20,645 bases of DNA from assembly GCA_021800315.1 (NCBI GenBank), contig JAJYZD010000031.1:1-20645 (forward strand), given 5' to 3'. The notes below the pieces were generated by a model. It ran no database searches. It had not been told where the DNA came from and was given only the letters and a program-made list of their open reading frames with translations. This document shows, piece after piece, positions 6,435 to 13,604 of the stretch (positions are counted from its first letter, which is position 1; every line of letters begins with the position of its first letter). The position numbers and the translations under genes are program-made. The DNA is from Bacillota bacterium. GTDB taxonomy: Bacteria; Bacillota; Desulfotomaculia; Desulfotomaculales; JAJYZD01.

Positions 6435-6824
6435 TTAAACTCTCCGGCGTTTCGGCGGCCGGCAACCGTTATGGGGAACCGGGGTGACGTCCTTGATCAC
6501 GTTTACCTCCAGACCCGCCGCCTGCAGCGAGCGGATAGCGGCCTCGCGACCGGCCCCCGGCCCCTTGACCATGACCTCGACCTCTTTAAGGCCGTGTTCC
6601 ATGGCTTCCTTGGCCGCCGAGTCGGCGGCCATCTGGGCGGCAAAGGGAGTGCTCTTGCGCGACCCCTTGAAGCCCACCGTCCCGGCGCTGGCCCAGGACA
6701 GCGCGTTGCCGCGCACGTCGGTTATAGTGACTACGGTGTTGTTAAAGGTGGACTTTATATGGGCCACCCCGCGATCGATGTTTTTACGCTCGCGTTTTTT
6801 GGTTCTGGTTGTGCGCCGTGCCAA
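6435..6824 (-). CDS. rpsK: 30S ribosomal protein S11
   Basis: S11, 129 residues, in the platform of the small subunit near the E-site and Shine-Dalgarno helix. Signatures are GVAHIKSTFNNTVVTITD, SAGTVGFKGSRKSTPFAAQ and the C-terminal tail DVTPVPHNGCRPPKRRRV. The open frame runs 45 codons further upstream into rpsM, but the true start is TTG at 6822-6824 (MARRTTRTKKRERKN), preceded by GGGGGAGG. It lies 25 bases after rpsM. Confidence 0.96.
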   Translation of the reverse strand: MARRTTRTKKRERKNIDRGVAHIKSTFNNTVVTITDVRGNALSWASAGTVGFKGSRKSTPFAAQMAADSAAKEAMEHGLKEVEVMVKGPGAGREAAIRSLQAAGLEVNVIKDVTPVPHNGCRPPKRRRV

Positions 6825-6849
6825 TTCCTTTAAACCTCCCCCGGCTCGC

Positions 6850-7221
6850 CTATTTCTTGCGACGTACGCCGACCGTCTTCCTGGGCCCTTTGCGGGTCCG
6901 CGCGTTGGTCTTCGTGCGCTGCCCCCGCACCGGCATACCGCGGCGGTGGCGCAGACCACGGTAGCTGCCGATTTCGATCAGACGCTTGATGTTCAAGGCG
7001 ATCTCCCGGCGGAGATCCCCCTCCACCTTCAGACTCTTCTCCACGGCTTCCCTCAGGCGGTTGACCTCGTCCTCGGTCAGGTTCTTCACCCGCGTATCCG
7101 GATTAACCGCCGTCTTGGCCAAGATCTGTTTGGAGGTCGGCCTGCCCACGCCGAAAATGTAGGTCAGTGCTATCTCGACCCTTTTCTCCCTGGGCAGGTC
7201 AACCCCGGCAATTCTGGCCAT
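6850..7221 (-). CDS. rpsM: 30S ribosomal protein S13
   Basis: S13, 123 residues, a head protein that contacts P-site tRNA and forms the B1 bridges to the large subunit. MARIAGVDLPREKRVEIALTY opens the protein, the helix-turn-helix region YRGLRHRRGMPVRGQRT is complete, and the tail RKGPRKTVGVRRKK is the usual lysine/arginine-rich end. The start is ATG (7219-7221) after CAGGAGGTG. It follows rpmJ by 19 bases, the standard rpmJ-rpsM-rpsK order. Confidence 0.97.
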   Translation of the reverse strand: MARIAGVDLPREKRVEIALTYIFGVGRPTSKQILAKTAVNPDTRVKNLTEDEVNRLREAVEKSLKVEGDLRREIALNIKRLIEIGSYRGLRHRRGMPVRGQRTKTNARTRKGPRKTVGVRRKK

Positions 7222-7240
7222 ATCATGACACCTCCTGTGC

Positions 7241-7354
7241 TTACCCTTGGACCTGTTTGTGTTTCGGGTTCTCGCAAATCACCATTACCTTACCCTTGCG
7301 TTTGATGATCTTACATTTTTCGCAAAGCTGTTTGACCGAAGGCCTCACCTTCAA
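7241..7354 (-). CDS. rpmJ: 50S ribosomal protein L36 (zinc form)
   Basis: L36, 37 residues, the smallest large-subunit protein. It reads MKVRPSVKQLCEKC, then KIIKRKGKVMVICENPKHK and ends QVQG. The zinc ligands C11, C14, C27 and H32 are all present, so it is the zinc-binding (C+) form. The start is TTG (7352-7354) with AAGGAGGG upstream; the next in-frame GTG two codons later would cut the conserved N-terminus. A 111-base gap with a repeat hairpin separates it from infA, while rpsM follows after 19 bases. Confidence 0.96.
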   Translation of the reverse strand: MKVRPSVKQLCEKCKIIKRKGKVMVICENPKHKQVQG

Positions 7355-7382
7355 GACCGTCACCCTCCTTGTCGGACCATCT

Positions 7383-7452
7383 GGCTTGCCGACCCACGCC
7401 CCGCCACGGGTGCCCCGAAGCCGGGGGCCCGGTCCCCCCGCAGTCCGCGGGG
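7383..7452. repeat. GC-rich hairpin repeat, copy A (infA|rpmJ gap)
   Basis: Diverged member of the intergenic repeat family. GGCTTGCC is followed by GACCCACG...CACGGGTGCCCCG and CCGGGG, the same order of blocks as in the other copies, then a second perfect hairpin (CCCCGC 7436-7441, GCGGGG 7447-7452, loop AGTCC). There is no T-run after either stem. It lies between two cotranscribed genes and ends 14 bases before the stop codon side of infA. Confidence 0.55.
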
Positions 7453-7465
7453 AACCGCTTTCAGG

Positions 7466-7684
7466 CTACTTGTACCGGTACACGATCCGCCCGCGGGTCA
7501 AGTCGTATGGGGACAATTCGACCATCACCCGGTCTCCCGCCAGGATCCTGATAAAATTCATTCTAATCTTGCCCGATACATGGGCCAATACCTTGTGCCC
7601 GTTGGGCAGTTCCACCCTGAACATGGCGTTGGGCAATGGTTCGACCACGGTTCCCTCGACCTCAATCACATCCTGTTTCGCCAT
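7466..7684 (-). CDS. infA: Translation initiation factor IF-1
   Basis: IF1, 72 residues from the chosen start, exactly the family length. It is a single S1/OB-fold domain that binds the ribosomal A site during initiation with IF2 and IF3. MAKQDVIEVEGTVVEPLPNAMFRVEL opens in the standard way across the first 26 residues, and HVSGKIRMNFIRILAGDRV plus TRGRIVYRYK closes it. An ATG two codons upstream (7688-7690) is possible; the internal one matches the family start. The 5' end overlaps the 3' end of the KOW gene by 23 bases, so the two are probably coupled in translation. Confidence 0.96.
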   Translation of the reverse strand: MAKQDVIEVEGTVVEPLPNAMFRVELPNGHKVLAHVSGKIRMNFIRILAGDRVMVELSPYDLTRGRIVYRYK

Positions 7685-7985
7685 CCCCATCCTTGCCCCC
7701 TTCCCCCGGGTCAGGCCCGGCCTTCCCCGTCAGTTCCGCCAGAACCCTTTTGATCTCCGCGTTGTCCACCCGCGCGCCTTGGCCGAACTTTTCCGCCAGG
7801 TCCCCGGAAAGTCCGGGATGGACCCGCACATGCCGTTGATTTTTCTTCTTAGGCCGGGCCGGCGTGCGGTTTTCCCCGTTTACCAGAAGGACCCGCGAGC
7901 CAAGCAGCCCGAAAACCAGGAAATACCGGCCGCGGTCCCTACCCTGCGCAGAGCTTACCAGTTGACCCGCACGTATATCCTGCAC
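7662..7985 (-). CDS. KOW-domain RNA-binding protein (L14e/L6e/L27e-like)
   Basis: A protein of 107 residues. The N-terminal RAGQLVSSAQGRDRGRYFLV followed by VLLVNGENRT is a KOW-type beta-barrel of the kind grouped with eukaryotic/archaeal ribosomal proteins L14e, L6e and L27e. A basic stretch ARPKKKNQRHVRVH follows, then a Gly/Asp-rich tail. This matches the small KOW gene (ybzG in Bacillus) found between map and infA in many Firmicutes; its role is not settled, but ribosome or rRNA binding is likely. The start is GTG (7983-7985) with GGAGGTGGAGGG upstream. It follows map by 21 bases and overlaps infA by 23 bases. Confidence 0.82.
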   Translation of the reverse strand: MQDIRAGQLVSSAQGRDRGRYFLVFGLLGSRVLLVNGENRTPARPKKKNQRHVRVHPGLSGDLAEKFGQGARVDNAEIKRVLAELTGKAGPDPGEGGKDGDGETGCD

Positions 7986-8006
7986 GCACCCTCCACCTCC
8001 GCGACC

Positions 8007-8753
8007 CTAGAGTTTGGTGAGTATCTCCGGTTCGCCGTCCGTAATGGCCACGGTGTGTTCGAAATGCGCCGAGAGACGCCGGTCCCTGGTTATCACCGTC
8101 CAGTCGTCGGCCAGCGTAAAGACTTCGAAGCCGCCGGCGTTGACCATGGGCTCGATGGCCAGGGTCATGCCGGCGCGCAGGCGCGGACCACGGCCCGGCC
8201 GCCCGAAGTTGGGCACCTGGGGTTCCTCGTGCATGGCGCGCCCGATACCGTGGCCCACGTATTCCCGGACCACGGAAAAACCGTTATCCTCCGCCATGGT
8301 CTGTACGGCGAAAGAGATATCGGACAGGTGGTTGTTTTGCCTGGCGCGGGCAATCCCGGCATAAAGAGCCTGCTCCGTCACCGCGAGAAGTTTTTGAGCC
8401 CCGTCCCCGATATTTCCCACCGGGAAGGTGTAGGCGGCGTCACCGTAGTAGCCGTTTATTTCCGTGCCGATATCGATACTGATAATATCTCCGTTCTGGA
8501 GCGTTCTTAAACCGGGGATCCCGTGTACCACTTCCTCGTTCACCGAGGCGCAGATGGATGCCGGAAACCCGTAAAGTCCTTTGAATGCGGGGTTGCCCCC
8601 TTCGCTCCTGATGAACTTTTCCGCCAACGCATTCAGTTCGCCGGTGGTAACCCCCGGCTCTATAGCCTCCCCCAACACCGCCAGAGTCTTAGCGACGATT
8701 CTCCCGGCTTCCCGCATGATCTTCAGTTCTCTTTGCGATTTACAGCTTATCAT
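8007..8753 (-). CDS. map: Methionine aminopeptidase, type I
   Basis: Type I methionine aminopeptidase, 248 residues; it removes the initiator methionine from nascent proteins after deformylation. The five metal ligands are all present: D94 (SIDIGTEI), D105 (YYGDAAYTF), H168 (GHGIGR), E201 (AIEPM) and E232 (FEHTV). H175 (MHEEP) is the usual second histidine. There is no N-terminal zinc-finger extension. The ATG start (8751-8753) lies four bases after the secY stop, so the two are tightly linked; adk, normally between them, is missing. The KOW gene follows after 21 bases. Confidence 0.98.
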   Translation of the reverse strand: MISCKSQRELKIMREAGRIVAKTLAVLGEAIEPGVTTGELNALAEKFIRSEGGNPAFKGLYGFPASICASVNEEVVHGIPGLRTLQNGDIISIDIGTEINGYYGDAAYTFPVGNIGDGAQKLLAVTEQALYAGIARARQNNHLSDISFAVQTMAEDNGFSVVREYVGHGIGRAMHEEPQVPNFGRPGRGPRLRAGMTLAIEPMVNAGGFEVFTLADDWTVITRDRRLSAHFEHTVAITDGEPEILTKL

Positions 8754-8757
8754 GCCG

Positions 8758-10026
8758 CTATTTTATAAAGCCCTGGTAGCTGCGCATCAGCAGATGGGAC
8801 TCCACCTGCTTCATGGTATCCAGCGCCACGCCTACCACGATGAGGAGCGCCGTGCCGCCGAAATACACGTTGGGAATCTTGGTCGCCGCCAGGACGAAGT
8901 TGGGAAGCACAGCGATCGCCGCCAGGAACACGGCCCCGGCCAGGGTAATCCGGGAAAGTACGCGCCCGATGTACTCGGCGGTGGGCCGCCCCGGACGGTA
9001 ACCGGGAATGAACCCCCCGTACTTCTTGATGTTGTCGGCCACATCCGTCGGGTTCATGATCACCGCCGTGTAGAAATAGGTGAAACCGATGACCAAGAGC
9101 ACATAGAGTATGGTTTGCGTCGGTCCCCCCCAGCGCAGCGCGTTGTTGAGCCAGTCCACCGCCGGGTTGCCCTTGAACCAGCCGCCCAGGGCCTGGGGCA
9201 GGAACATGATCGAAGCGGCGAAGATGACCGGGATGACGCCGGCCTGGTTGACCTTGAGGGGGATGTGCGAACTCTGGCCCCCGTAGATCCGGCGGCCGAC
9301 CACCCTCTTGGCGTACTGCACCGGGATGCGTCTTTCCCCCTGCTGCACCAGCACGATGCCGGCGATGACCACGGCGCCGATAACGACCAGACCCAGCACG
9401 TTCGCCACCCCGATGGTGCCCGCCGCCAGGTATTGGTACAGCCGTACCACCCCGGTGGGAATAGTGGAAACGATACCGGCGAAGATGAGCAGCGAAATCC
9501 CGTTGCCGATGCCTTTTTCCGTGATCTGCTCGCCCAGCCACATCAGGAAGGTGGACCCCGCCGTCAAGGTCAGGGCCACGAAAAGGTAATTCCAGATGTT
9601 AGCCGTGTACAGGGCGCTACGCAGACCAACGGCCATGCCCATGCCCTGAACCAGTGCCAGCCCGACCGTGGCGTAACGGGTGTACTGGGTAATCTTCTTC
9701 TGCCCTTCGGCGCCTTCCTTGGCCAGCTTCTCCAGGGCCGGGATCACCACCGTAAACAGCTGCATGATGATTGATGCGTTGATATACGGGATGATGCCCA
9801 TGGCGAACACGGAAAAGTTCTTGAACGCCCCGCCGGAAATGATGTTGAAGAAACCGAACAGTTGCCCCTGCGAGATCAGGTTGGCGATTACCTGGGGGTT
9901 CACCCCCGGTACGGAAATAGCCACACCGAGCCGGAAAACGAACAACATGGCCAGCGTGAACAAAAGCTTGCGCCTAAGCTCGGAAACCTTCAGGGAGGAT
10001 CTCAGGGTGTCGAGCATCTCCAACAT
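8758..10026 (-). CDS. secY: Protein translocase subunit SecY
   Basis: SecY, 422 residues, the ten-helix channel of the Sec export machinery in the cell membrane. Visible landmarks are the N-terminal helix LRRKLLFTLAMLFVFRLG, the plug region after VPGVNP, GIIPYINASIIMQL (77-90) and MWLGEQITEKGIGNGISLL (162-180), and the cytoplasmic loops that bind SecA and the ribosome. The start ATG (10024-10026) abuts the rplO stop TAG with no gap; GAGGTGA inside the end of rplO serves as ribosome binding site. The next gene is map, four bases away. Confidence 0.98.
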   Translation of the reverse strand: MLEMLDTLRSSLKVSELRRKLLFTLAMLFVFRLGVAISVPGVNPQVIANLISQGQLFGFFNIISGGAFKNFSVFAMGIIPYINASIIMQLFTVVIPALEKLAKEGAEGQKKITQYTRYATVGLALVQGMGMAVGLRSALYTANIWNYLFVALTLTAGSTFLMWLGEQITEKGIGNGISLLIFAGIVSTIPTGVVRLYQYLAAGTIGVANVLGLVVIGAVVIAGIVLVQQGERRIPVQYAKRVVGRRIYGGQSSHIPLKVNQAGVIPVIFAASIMFLPQALGGWFKGNPAVDWLNNALRWGGPTQTILYVLLVIGFTYFYTAVIMNPTDVADNIKKYGGFIPGYRPGRPTAEYIGRVLSRITLAGAVFLAAIAVLPNFVLAATKIPNVYFGGTALLIVVGVALDTMKQVESHLLMRSYQGFIK

Positions 10027-10470
10027 CTAAATCACCTCTGTTTTACCGCCCGCGGCACTTATCTTCTCCCCGGCCGACTTGGAAAACGCGTTGGCTCTTA
10101 CGGTCAGGGAGCGGGTAATGGTCCCGGACCCCAGTATCTTTATACCGTCGCCCAGCTTCTTGACCAGGCCCTCCGCCACCAGGGCGGCCGGATCCACCAC
10201 CGACCCATCCGTAAAGCGGTTCAAATCGCGCACGTTAACCAGGACAATTTCCTTTTTGAAGGGATGGTTGGTGAAGCCCCGCTTGGGCATCCGCCGCGCC
10301 AGCGGCATCTGGCCGCCTTCAAATCCGGGCCTTACGCCGCCGCCGGAGCGCGCCTTCTGCCCCTTATGGCCCCGTCCGGCCGTCTTGCCGTTGCCGCTGC
10401 CCGTCCCCTGCCCCTTGCGGGTCGGCGGCCGGCGGGCTCCCCGGGCTGGTTTCAGCTCCGCAAGATTCAT
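10027..10470 (-). CDS. rplO: 50S ribosomal protein L15
   Basis: L15, 147 residues, a late-assembling large-subunit protein. The long glycine/basic N-terminal extension GKGQGTGSGNGKTAGRGHKG that threads into 23S rRNA is clear, followed by FEGGQMPLARRMPKRGF and the globular C-terminal half. The ATG start (10468-10470) overlaps the rpmD stop by ATGA, so translation is coupled. It abuts secY at the other end. Confidence 0.97.
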   Translation of the reverse strand: MNLAELKPARGARRPPTRKGQGTGSGNGKTAGRGHKGQKARSGGGVRPGFEGGQMPLARRMPKRGFTNHPFKKEIVLVNVRDLNRFTDGSVVDPAALVAEGLVKKLGDGIKILGSGTITRSLTVRANAFSKSAGEKISAAGGKTEVI

Positions 10471-10664
10471 GCCTTCTCCACCTCTCCCAGTTCTTCCACC
10501 CGCATGAGAAACCCTACCTTGGCCACCATGCCCCGAATTGACGGAGAGTCCTCCTGGACCACCGTCTGGTTGATCTTCGAAAGGCCAAGGCTGCGCACCA
10601 CCGCCCGCTGTTTTTCCGGACGGCCGATCAGGCTTTTCGTCAGGGTAATCTTGAGCTTGCCCAC
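10467..10664 (-). CDS. rpmD: 50S ribosomal protein L30
   Basis: L30, 65 residues, slightly longer than the usual 58-61 because of a short acidic tail (ELGEVEKA). KITLTKSLIGRPEKQRAVVRSLGL and the end IRGMVAKVGFLMRVEE are family features. The start is GTG (10662-10664), one base after the rpsE stop. It ends with a 4-base overlap into rplO. L30 is dispensable in many lineages but is kept here in its normal place. Confidence 0.96.
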   Translation of the reverse strand: MGKLKITLTKSLIGRPEKQRAVVRSLGLSKINQTVVQEDSPSIRGMVAKVGFLMRVEELGEVEKA

Positions 10665-10665
10665 C

Positions 10666-11175
10666 TTACCTACCTCCCGCCGCCTTCTGCCGCAGCCGGG
10701 CCACCTGCTCCGGTGTCTTCAGTTGGGCTATGGCGTCCATGGTGGCCCGCACCATGTTGTTGGCGTTGTTGGAGCCCAGGGACTTGGTCAGGACATCCCT
10801 GATCCCGGCGATCTCCATGATGGCACGCACCGCGCCCCCGGCGATCACGCCGGTACCGGGGGAAGCCGGTTTGATCAAAACCCTGCCGGCGCCGAAGTGG
10901 CCTATCACCTCGTGCGGCACGGTCGTACCCCGCATGGGAACCTTGACCATGTGCTTCTTGCCGTCTTCAATGCCCTTGCGAATCGCCTCGGGCACCTCGG
11001 CCGCCTTGCCCAGTCCGGCCCCCACGTTACCCTTACCGTCGCCTACCACCACCAGGGCGGAGAAGGAAAACCGCCGGCCACCCTTGACCACCTTGGCCAC
11101 CCGGTTGATATATACCACTTTTTCGGAAAACTCCTGCGTCTTGTCGCCCCTATCGCCTCTATCGCCCTTGACCAC
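10666..11175 (-). CDS. rpsE: 30S ribosomal protein S5
   Basis: S5, 169 residues, a body protein linked to decoding accuracy and mRNA unwinding at the entry channel. EKVVYINRVAKVVKGGRRFSF is the double-stranded RNA-binding-like N-terminal domain, and VPHEVIGHFGAGRVLIKPASPG and AGIRDVLTKSLGSNNANNMV complete the fold. The start is GTG (11173-11175) after AAGGGGGGAG, giving a short Gly-Asp-Arg repeat (GDRGDRGD) in the N-terminal tail. It follows rplR by 12 bases. Confidence 0.97.
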   Translation of the reverse strand: MVKGDRGDRGDKTQEFSEKVVYINRVAKVVKGGRRFSFSALVVVGDGKGNVGAGLGKAAEVPEAIRKGIEDGKKHMVKVPMRGTTVPHEVIGHFGAGRVLIKPASPGTGVIAGGAVRAIMEIAGIRDVLTKSLGSNNANNMVRATMDAIAQLKTPEQVARLRQKAAGGR

Positions 11176-11187
11176 TTACTCCCCCCC

Positions 11188-11550
11188 TTAAAACTCCAGT
11201 CCCTCTGACCGGGCCGCCTCGGCCAGGGCTTTGACCCGCCCGTGGTAGAGGTACCCCCCCCGGTCAAAGACCACCTTGTCGATACCCAATGCCCGCGCTT
11301 TTCGGCCCACGAGCCGGCCCACCTCTGCCGCCGCCGCCTTGTTGCCGCCGGAGGTTTCCTTCAGTTCCGGTGACAGCGTCGAAGCGGCGCACAGGGTCAC
11401 ACCCTTTGAATCGTCAATTATCTGGGCATAGATGTTGGCATTGCTGCGGAAAACATTCAGCCTGGGCCGCTCTCCCGAGCCGGCCACCTTCTTGCGCACC
11501 CGCCGGTGCCGCTTGAGCCGCAAGTCGTTGTGCGACTGTTTCTTGATCAC
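11188..11550 (-). CDS. rplR: 50S ribosomal protein L18
   Basis: L18, 120 residues, one of the 5S rRNA-binding proteins of the central protuberance. RLKRHRRVRKKVAGSGERPRL is the basic N-terminal 5S-binding tail, followed by LNVFRSNANIYAQIIDDSKG and VVFDRGGYLYHGRVKALAEAAR. The start is GTG (11548-11550) with AAGGAGGG upstream. It lies 16 bases after rplF, in the standard spc order. Confidence 0.97.
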   Translation of the reverse strand: MIKKQSHNDLRLKRHRRVRKKVAGSGERPRLNVFRSNANIYAQIIDDSKGVTLCAASTLSPELKETSGGNKAAAAEVGRLVGRKARALGIDKVVFDRGGYLYHGRVKALAEAARSEGLEF

Positions 11551-11566
11551 GGACTGTCGCCCCTCC

Positions 11567-12115
11567 TTATTTCTTGCCCTTGCCGCCGGTCTTGCCGACC
11601 TTGCGCCGGACGACCTCGCCCTCGTAGCGAACGCCCTTGCCCTTGTACGGCTCGGGGGGACGGGTACGCCAGATCAGGGCCGCGAGCGACCCCACCTTTT
11701 CCTTGTCGATTCCCTTGACGACGACCCGGTTGGGGGCCGGCACGTCGACCTCCAGGCCCGCCCCGGGCTCTATCTCCACCGGGTGGGAATAGCCCAGGGC
11801 CAGGACCAGTTTGCTGCCCTGCTTGGACGCCCGGTAACCGACACCCACCAGTTCCAGCTGCTTGGCGAACCCCACGGTGACGCCCTGCACCATGTTGTTC
11901 AGAAGCGTACGGGAAAGGCCGTGCAGCGAGCGGTGCAGCTTGTTGTCCGAAGGCCTTTCCACGAGCGCCACCCCGTCTCGGACCGATACCTTCATATCGC
12001 GGTGAAAATCGCGCGAGAGCGTCCCCTTGGGACCTTTGACCGTCACCGCGGTCCCCTCGATGGAAATATCCACTCCCGGCGGCACCGGGATCGGTTTTCT
12101 GCCTATCCTGGACAT
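11567..12115 (-). CDS. rplF: 50S ribosomal protein L6
   Basis: L6, 182 residues, located near the factor-binding site and the sarcin-ricin loop. It has two related alpha/beta domains. MSRIGRKPIPVPPGVDISIE starts the first, and the C-terminal domain carries the L6 signature region RTRPPEPYKGKGVRYEGEVV. The tail is lysine/glycine-rich. The start is ATG (12113-12115) with GAGGTGAC upstream; it follows rpsH by 19 bases. Confidence 0.97.
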   Translation of the reverse strand: MSRIGRKPIPVPPGVDISIEGTAVTVKGPKGTLSRDFHRDMKVSVRDGVALVERPSDNKLHRSLHGLSRTLLNNMVQGVTVGFAKQLELVGVGYRASKQGSKLVLALGYSHPVEIEPGAGLEVDVPAPNRVVVKGIDKEKVGSLAALIWRTRPPEPYKGKGVRYEGEVVRRKVGKTGGKGKK

Positions 12116-12134
12116 CTTGTCACCTCGTTTCGCG

Positions 12135-12533
12135 CTACCAAACGTAGCAGAGTACTTCGCCGCCCAGGCCCTCCTTGCGGGCGCGCCGGTCGGTCATTAT
12201 ACCGTGGGACGTGGAGATGATGGCTATCCCTAAGCCGCCCAGCACCTTGGGCACCGCGTCCTTCCTGGCATAGACCCTGAGTCCGGGCCGGGAAATCCGC
12301 TTGACACCGGTGATAACCCGCATCCTGTTCTCCCCGTATTTCAAGTAAAGCCTGATGATACCCTGCTTGCCATCGTCAACGAACTCGAAATCCTTGACAA
12401 AGCCCTCTTCCTTGAGGATCGAGGCGATGGCCTTTTTGACCCGGGATGCCGGCGCTTCGACCTTTTCGTGGCAGACCGTGTTGGCGTTACGAATGCGCGT
12501 CAGAAAGTCGGCAACGGGATCGGTCATGACCAT
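12135..12533 (-). CDS. rpsH: 30S ribosomal protein S8
   Basis: S8, 132 residues, which binds helix 21 of 16S rRNA and in some bacteria represses the spc operon by binding its mRNA. TDPVADFLTRIRNAN at the start and STSHGIMTDRRARKEGLGGE near the end are diagnostic. ATG at 12531-12533 has AAAGGAGG at good spacing; a second ATG two codons later is the alternative. Upstream is a 261-base gap with repeats instead of the usual short spacer after rpsZ, so its translation is probably independent of rpsZ. Confidence 0.97.
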   Translation of the reverse strand: MVMTDPVADFLTRIRNANTVCHEKVEAPASRVKKAIASILKEEGFVKDFEFVDDGKQGIIRLYLKYGENRMRVITGVKRISRPGLRVYARKDAVPKVLGGLGIAIISTSHGIMTDRRARKEGLGGEVLCYVW

Positions 12534-12794
12534 CTTTCAAACCTCCTTTACTTTCCACCGCCAGACTTGTTACCTCGGCCGAAAGCCGCAAGGCTTCGGC
12601 ATCCGGTTCCCGCACCCCCGTTTGAAAAGACCCGCCCGGGGACCGGGGGGTACCCCGGTTCGGGGAAGCGGAGGAATTCTCAACCACCAACCCCCACTCC
12701 GGGCGGCTACCCGAAGGTCGGGGGCTTGCCCCAGTGCCTTTAGTCGACCGACCCTGAGCCGGATAACCTGCCGTGTACAGCGGGTGACCGGTTT
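12534..12794. repeat. Repeat-filled gap, copy B (rpsZ|rpsH)
   Basis: A 261-base non-coding stretch inside the spc block. Bases 12578-12600 form a hairpin (GCCGAAAGCC/GGCTTCGGC). From 12630 to 12731 there are two modules of the intergenic repeat: first GACCCGCCCGGGG...TACCCCGGTTCGGGG, then AATTCTCAACC followed by ACCCCCACTCCGGGCGG, TACCCG and GGTCGGGGGCTTGCC. The second module shares AATTCTCAACC and CGGGGGCTTGCC with the copy in the rplD|rplW gap. No open frame on either strand has a ribosome binding site or family look. Confidence 0.75.
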
Positions 12795-12980
12795 CTACCA
12801 GCTTGCCTTCCTGATACCGGGAATCTCCCCGCGGTAAGAAAGCTCCCTGAAACAAATACGGCAGATGCCGAACTTCCGCATATAGCCGTGCGGCCGACCG
12901 CAGAACTTGCAGCGGTTTTTGCTTCGGACGGAAAACTTGGGGACCCGGTTGGCCCGGTTGATCATCGATTTCTTAGCCAA
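12795..12980 (-). CDS. rpsZ: 30S ribosomal protein S14, zinc form
   Basis: The short zinc-binding S14 (type Z, also called rpsN1 or rpsN), 61 residues, the standard length. It binds in the small-subunit head. Ligands are C24, C27, C40 and C43 (RCKFCGRP and GICRICFREL), with MAKKSMINRANRVPKF before them. The start is TTG (12978-12980) with GGGGAGATG upstream. The gene is flanked on both sides by repeat-bearing gaps (57 bases to rplE, 261 bases to rpsH), which isolates it from its neighbours more than usual. Confidence 0.97.
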   Translation of the reverse strand: MAKKSMINRANRVPKFSVRSKNRCKFCGRPHGYMRKFGICRICFRELSYRGEIPGIRKASW

Positions 12981-13000
12981 GACATCTCCCCCCTAACTTT

Positions 13001-13036
13001 ACCCCAACCTGCCTGACGGCAGGCCGGGGACCCCGG
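13001..13036. repeat. GC-rich hairpin repeat, copy C (rplE|rpsZ gap), short form
   Basis: Reads ACCCCAACC, then a hairpin CCTGCC (13008-13013), loop TGAC, GGCAGG (13018-13023), then CCGGGGACCCC. The outer blocks CCCCAACC and CCGGGGACCCC are the same as in copies D, E and F, but the stem is CCTGCC/GGCAGG rather than CCCGCC/GGCGGG. It ends at the stop codon of rplE. Confidence 0.8.
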
Positions 13037-13037
13037 T

Positions 13038-13580
13038 TTAACCGGCCTTAAACGGCATTCCCATTAATTTCAACAGTTCCCTGCCCTGCTCGTCGTTGAC
13101 GGCCGTGGTGACAAAGGTTATGTCCATGCCCCGCAGGCGGTCGATCTTGTCGTACTCCATCTCGGGAAAGATCAACTGCTCCTTGATGCCCAGGGAGAAA
13201 TTCCCCCGCCCGTCGAAGGCGTTGGGCGAAATTCCCCGGAAGTCCCGCACCCGCGGCAGGGCCACGTTGAACAAACGGTCCACAAACTCGTACATCCGGT
13301 CCCCGCGCAGGGTCACCTTCGCGCCGACGCGCATGCCCTCCCTCAGCTTGAAGGCGGCGATGGACTTTTTGGCCCTGGTTACTACCGCCTTCTGCCCGGT
13401 GATCTTGGCCAGATCGCCTACGGCCGCCTCAACGGCCTTGGGATTCTGGATCGCTTCGCCCAATCCCACGTTTATCACGACCCGCTCCAGGCGGGGCACC
13501 TGCATGACATTGGCCAGGGAAAACCGCTTCATCATGGCCGGCACCACTTCCGACCGGTACTTGTCCTTCAATCTCGGCAA
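13038..13580 (-). CDS. rplE: 50S ribosomal protein L5
   Basis: L5, 180 residues, a 5S rRNA-binding protein of the central protuberance that contacts P-site tRNA and S13. NVMQVPRLERVVINVGLGEA (24-43), GAKVTLRGDRMYEFVDRL and GRGNFSLGIKEQLIFPE are family features, and MDITFVTTA near the end completes them. The start is TTG (13578-13580), reading MPRLKDKYRSEV, after GGGAGGAGGGAG. It follows rplX by 24 bases. Confidence 0.97.
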   Translation of the reverse strand: MPRLKDKYRSEVVPAMMKRFSLANVMQVPRLERVVINVGLGEAIQNPKAVEAAVGDLAKITGQKAVVTRAKKSIAAFKLREGMRVGAKVTLRGDRMYEFVDRLFNVALPRVRDFRGISPNAFDGRGNFSLGIKEQLIFPEMEYDKIDRLRGMDITFVTTAVNDEQGRELLKLMGMPFKAG

Positions 13581-13604
13581 GGCCTTTCTCCCTCCTCCCG
13601 CCGG

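Noticed and set aside
8750..9541. Second minus-strand frame inside secY (263 codons)
   Set aside because: It is an out-of-frame shadow of secY, rich in His, Arg and Gly, with no membrane helices; the SecY frame is unmistakable.
12578..12731. Repeat-bearing gaps read as CRISPR array or standard terminators
   Set aside because: Modules are not evenly spaced, have no unique spacers of constant length, and the stems lack T-runs while downstream genes belong to the same operon order.
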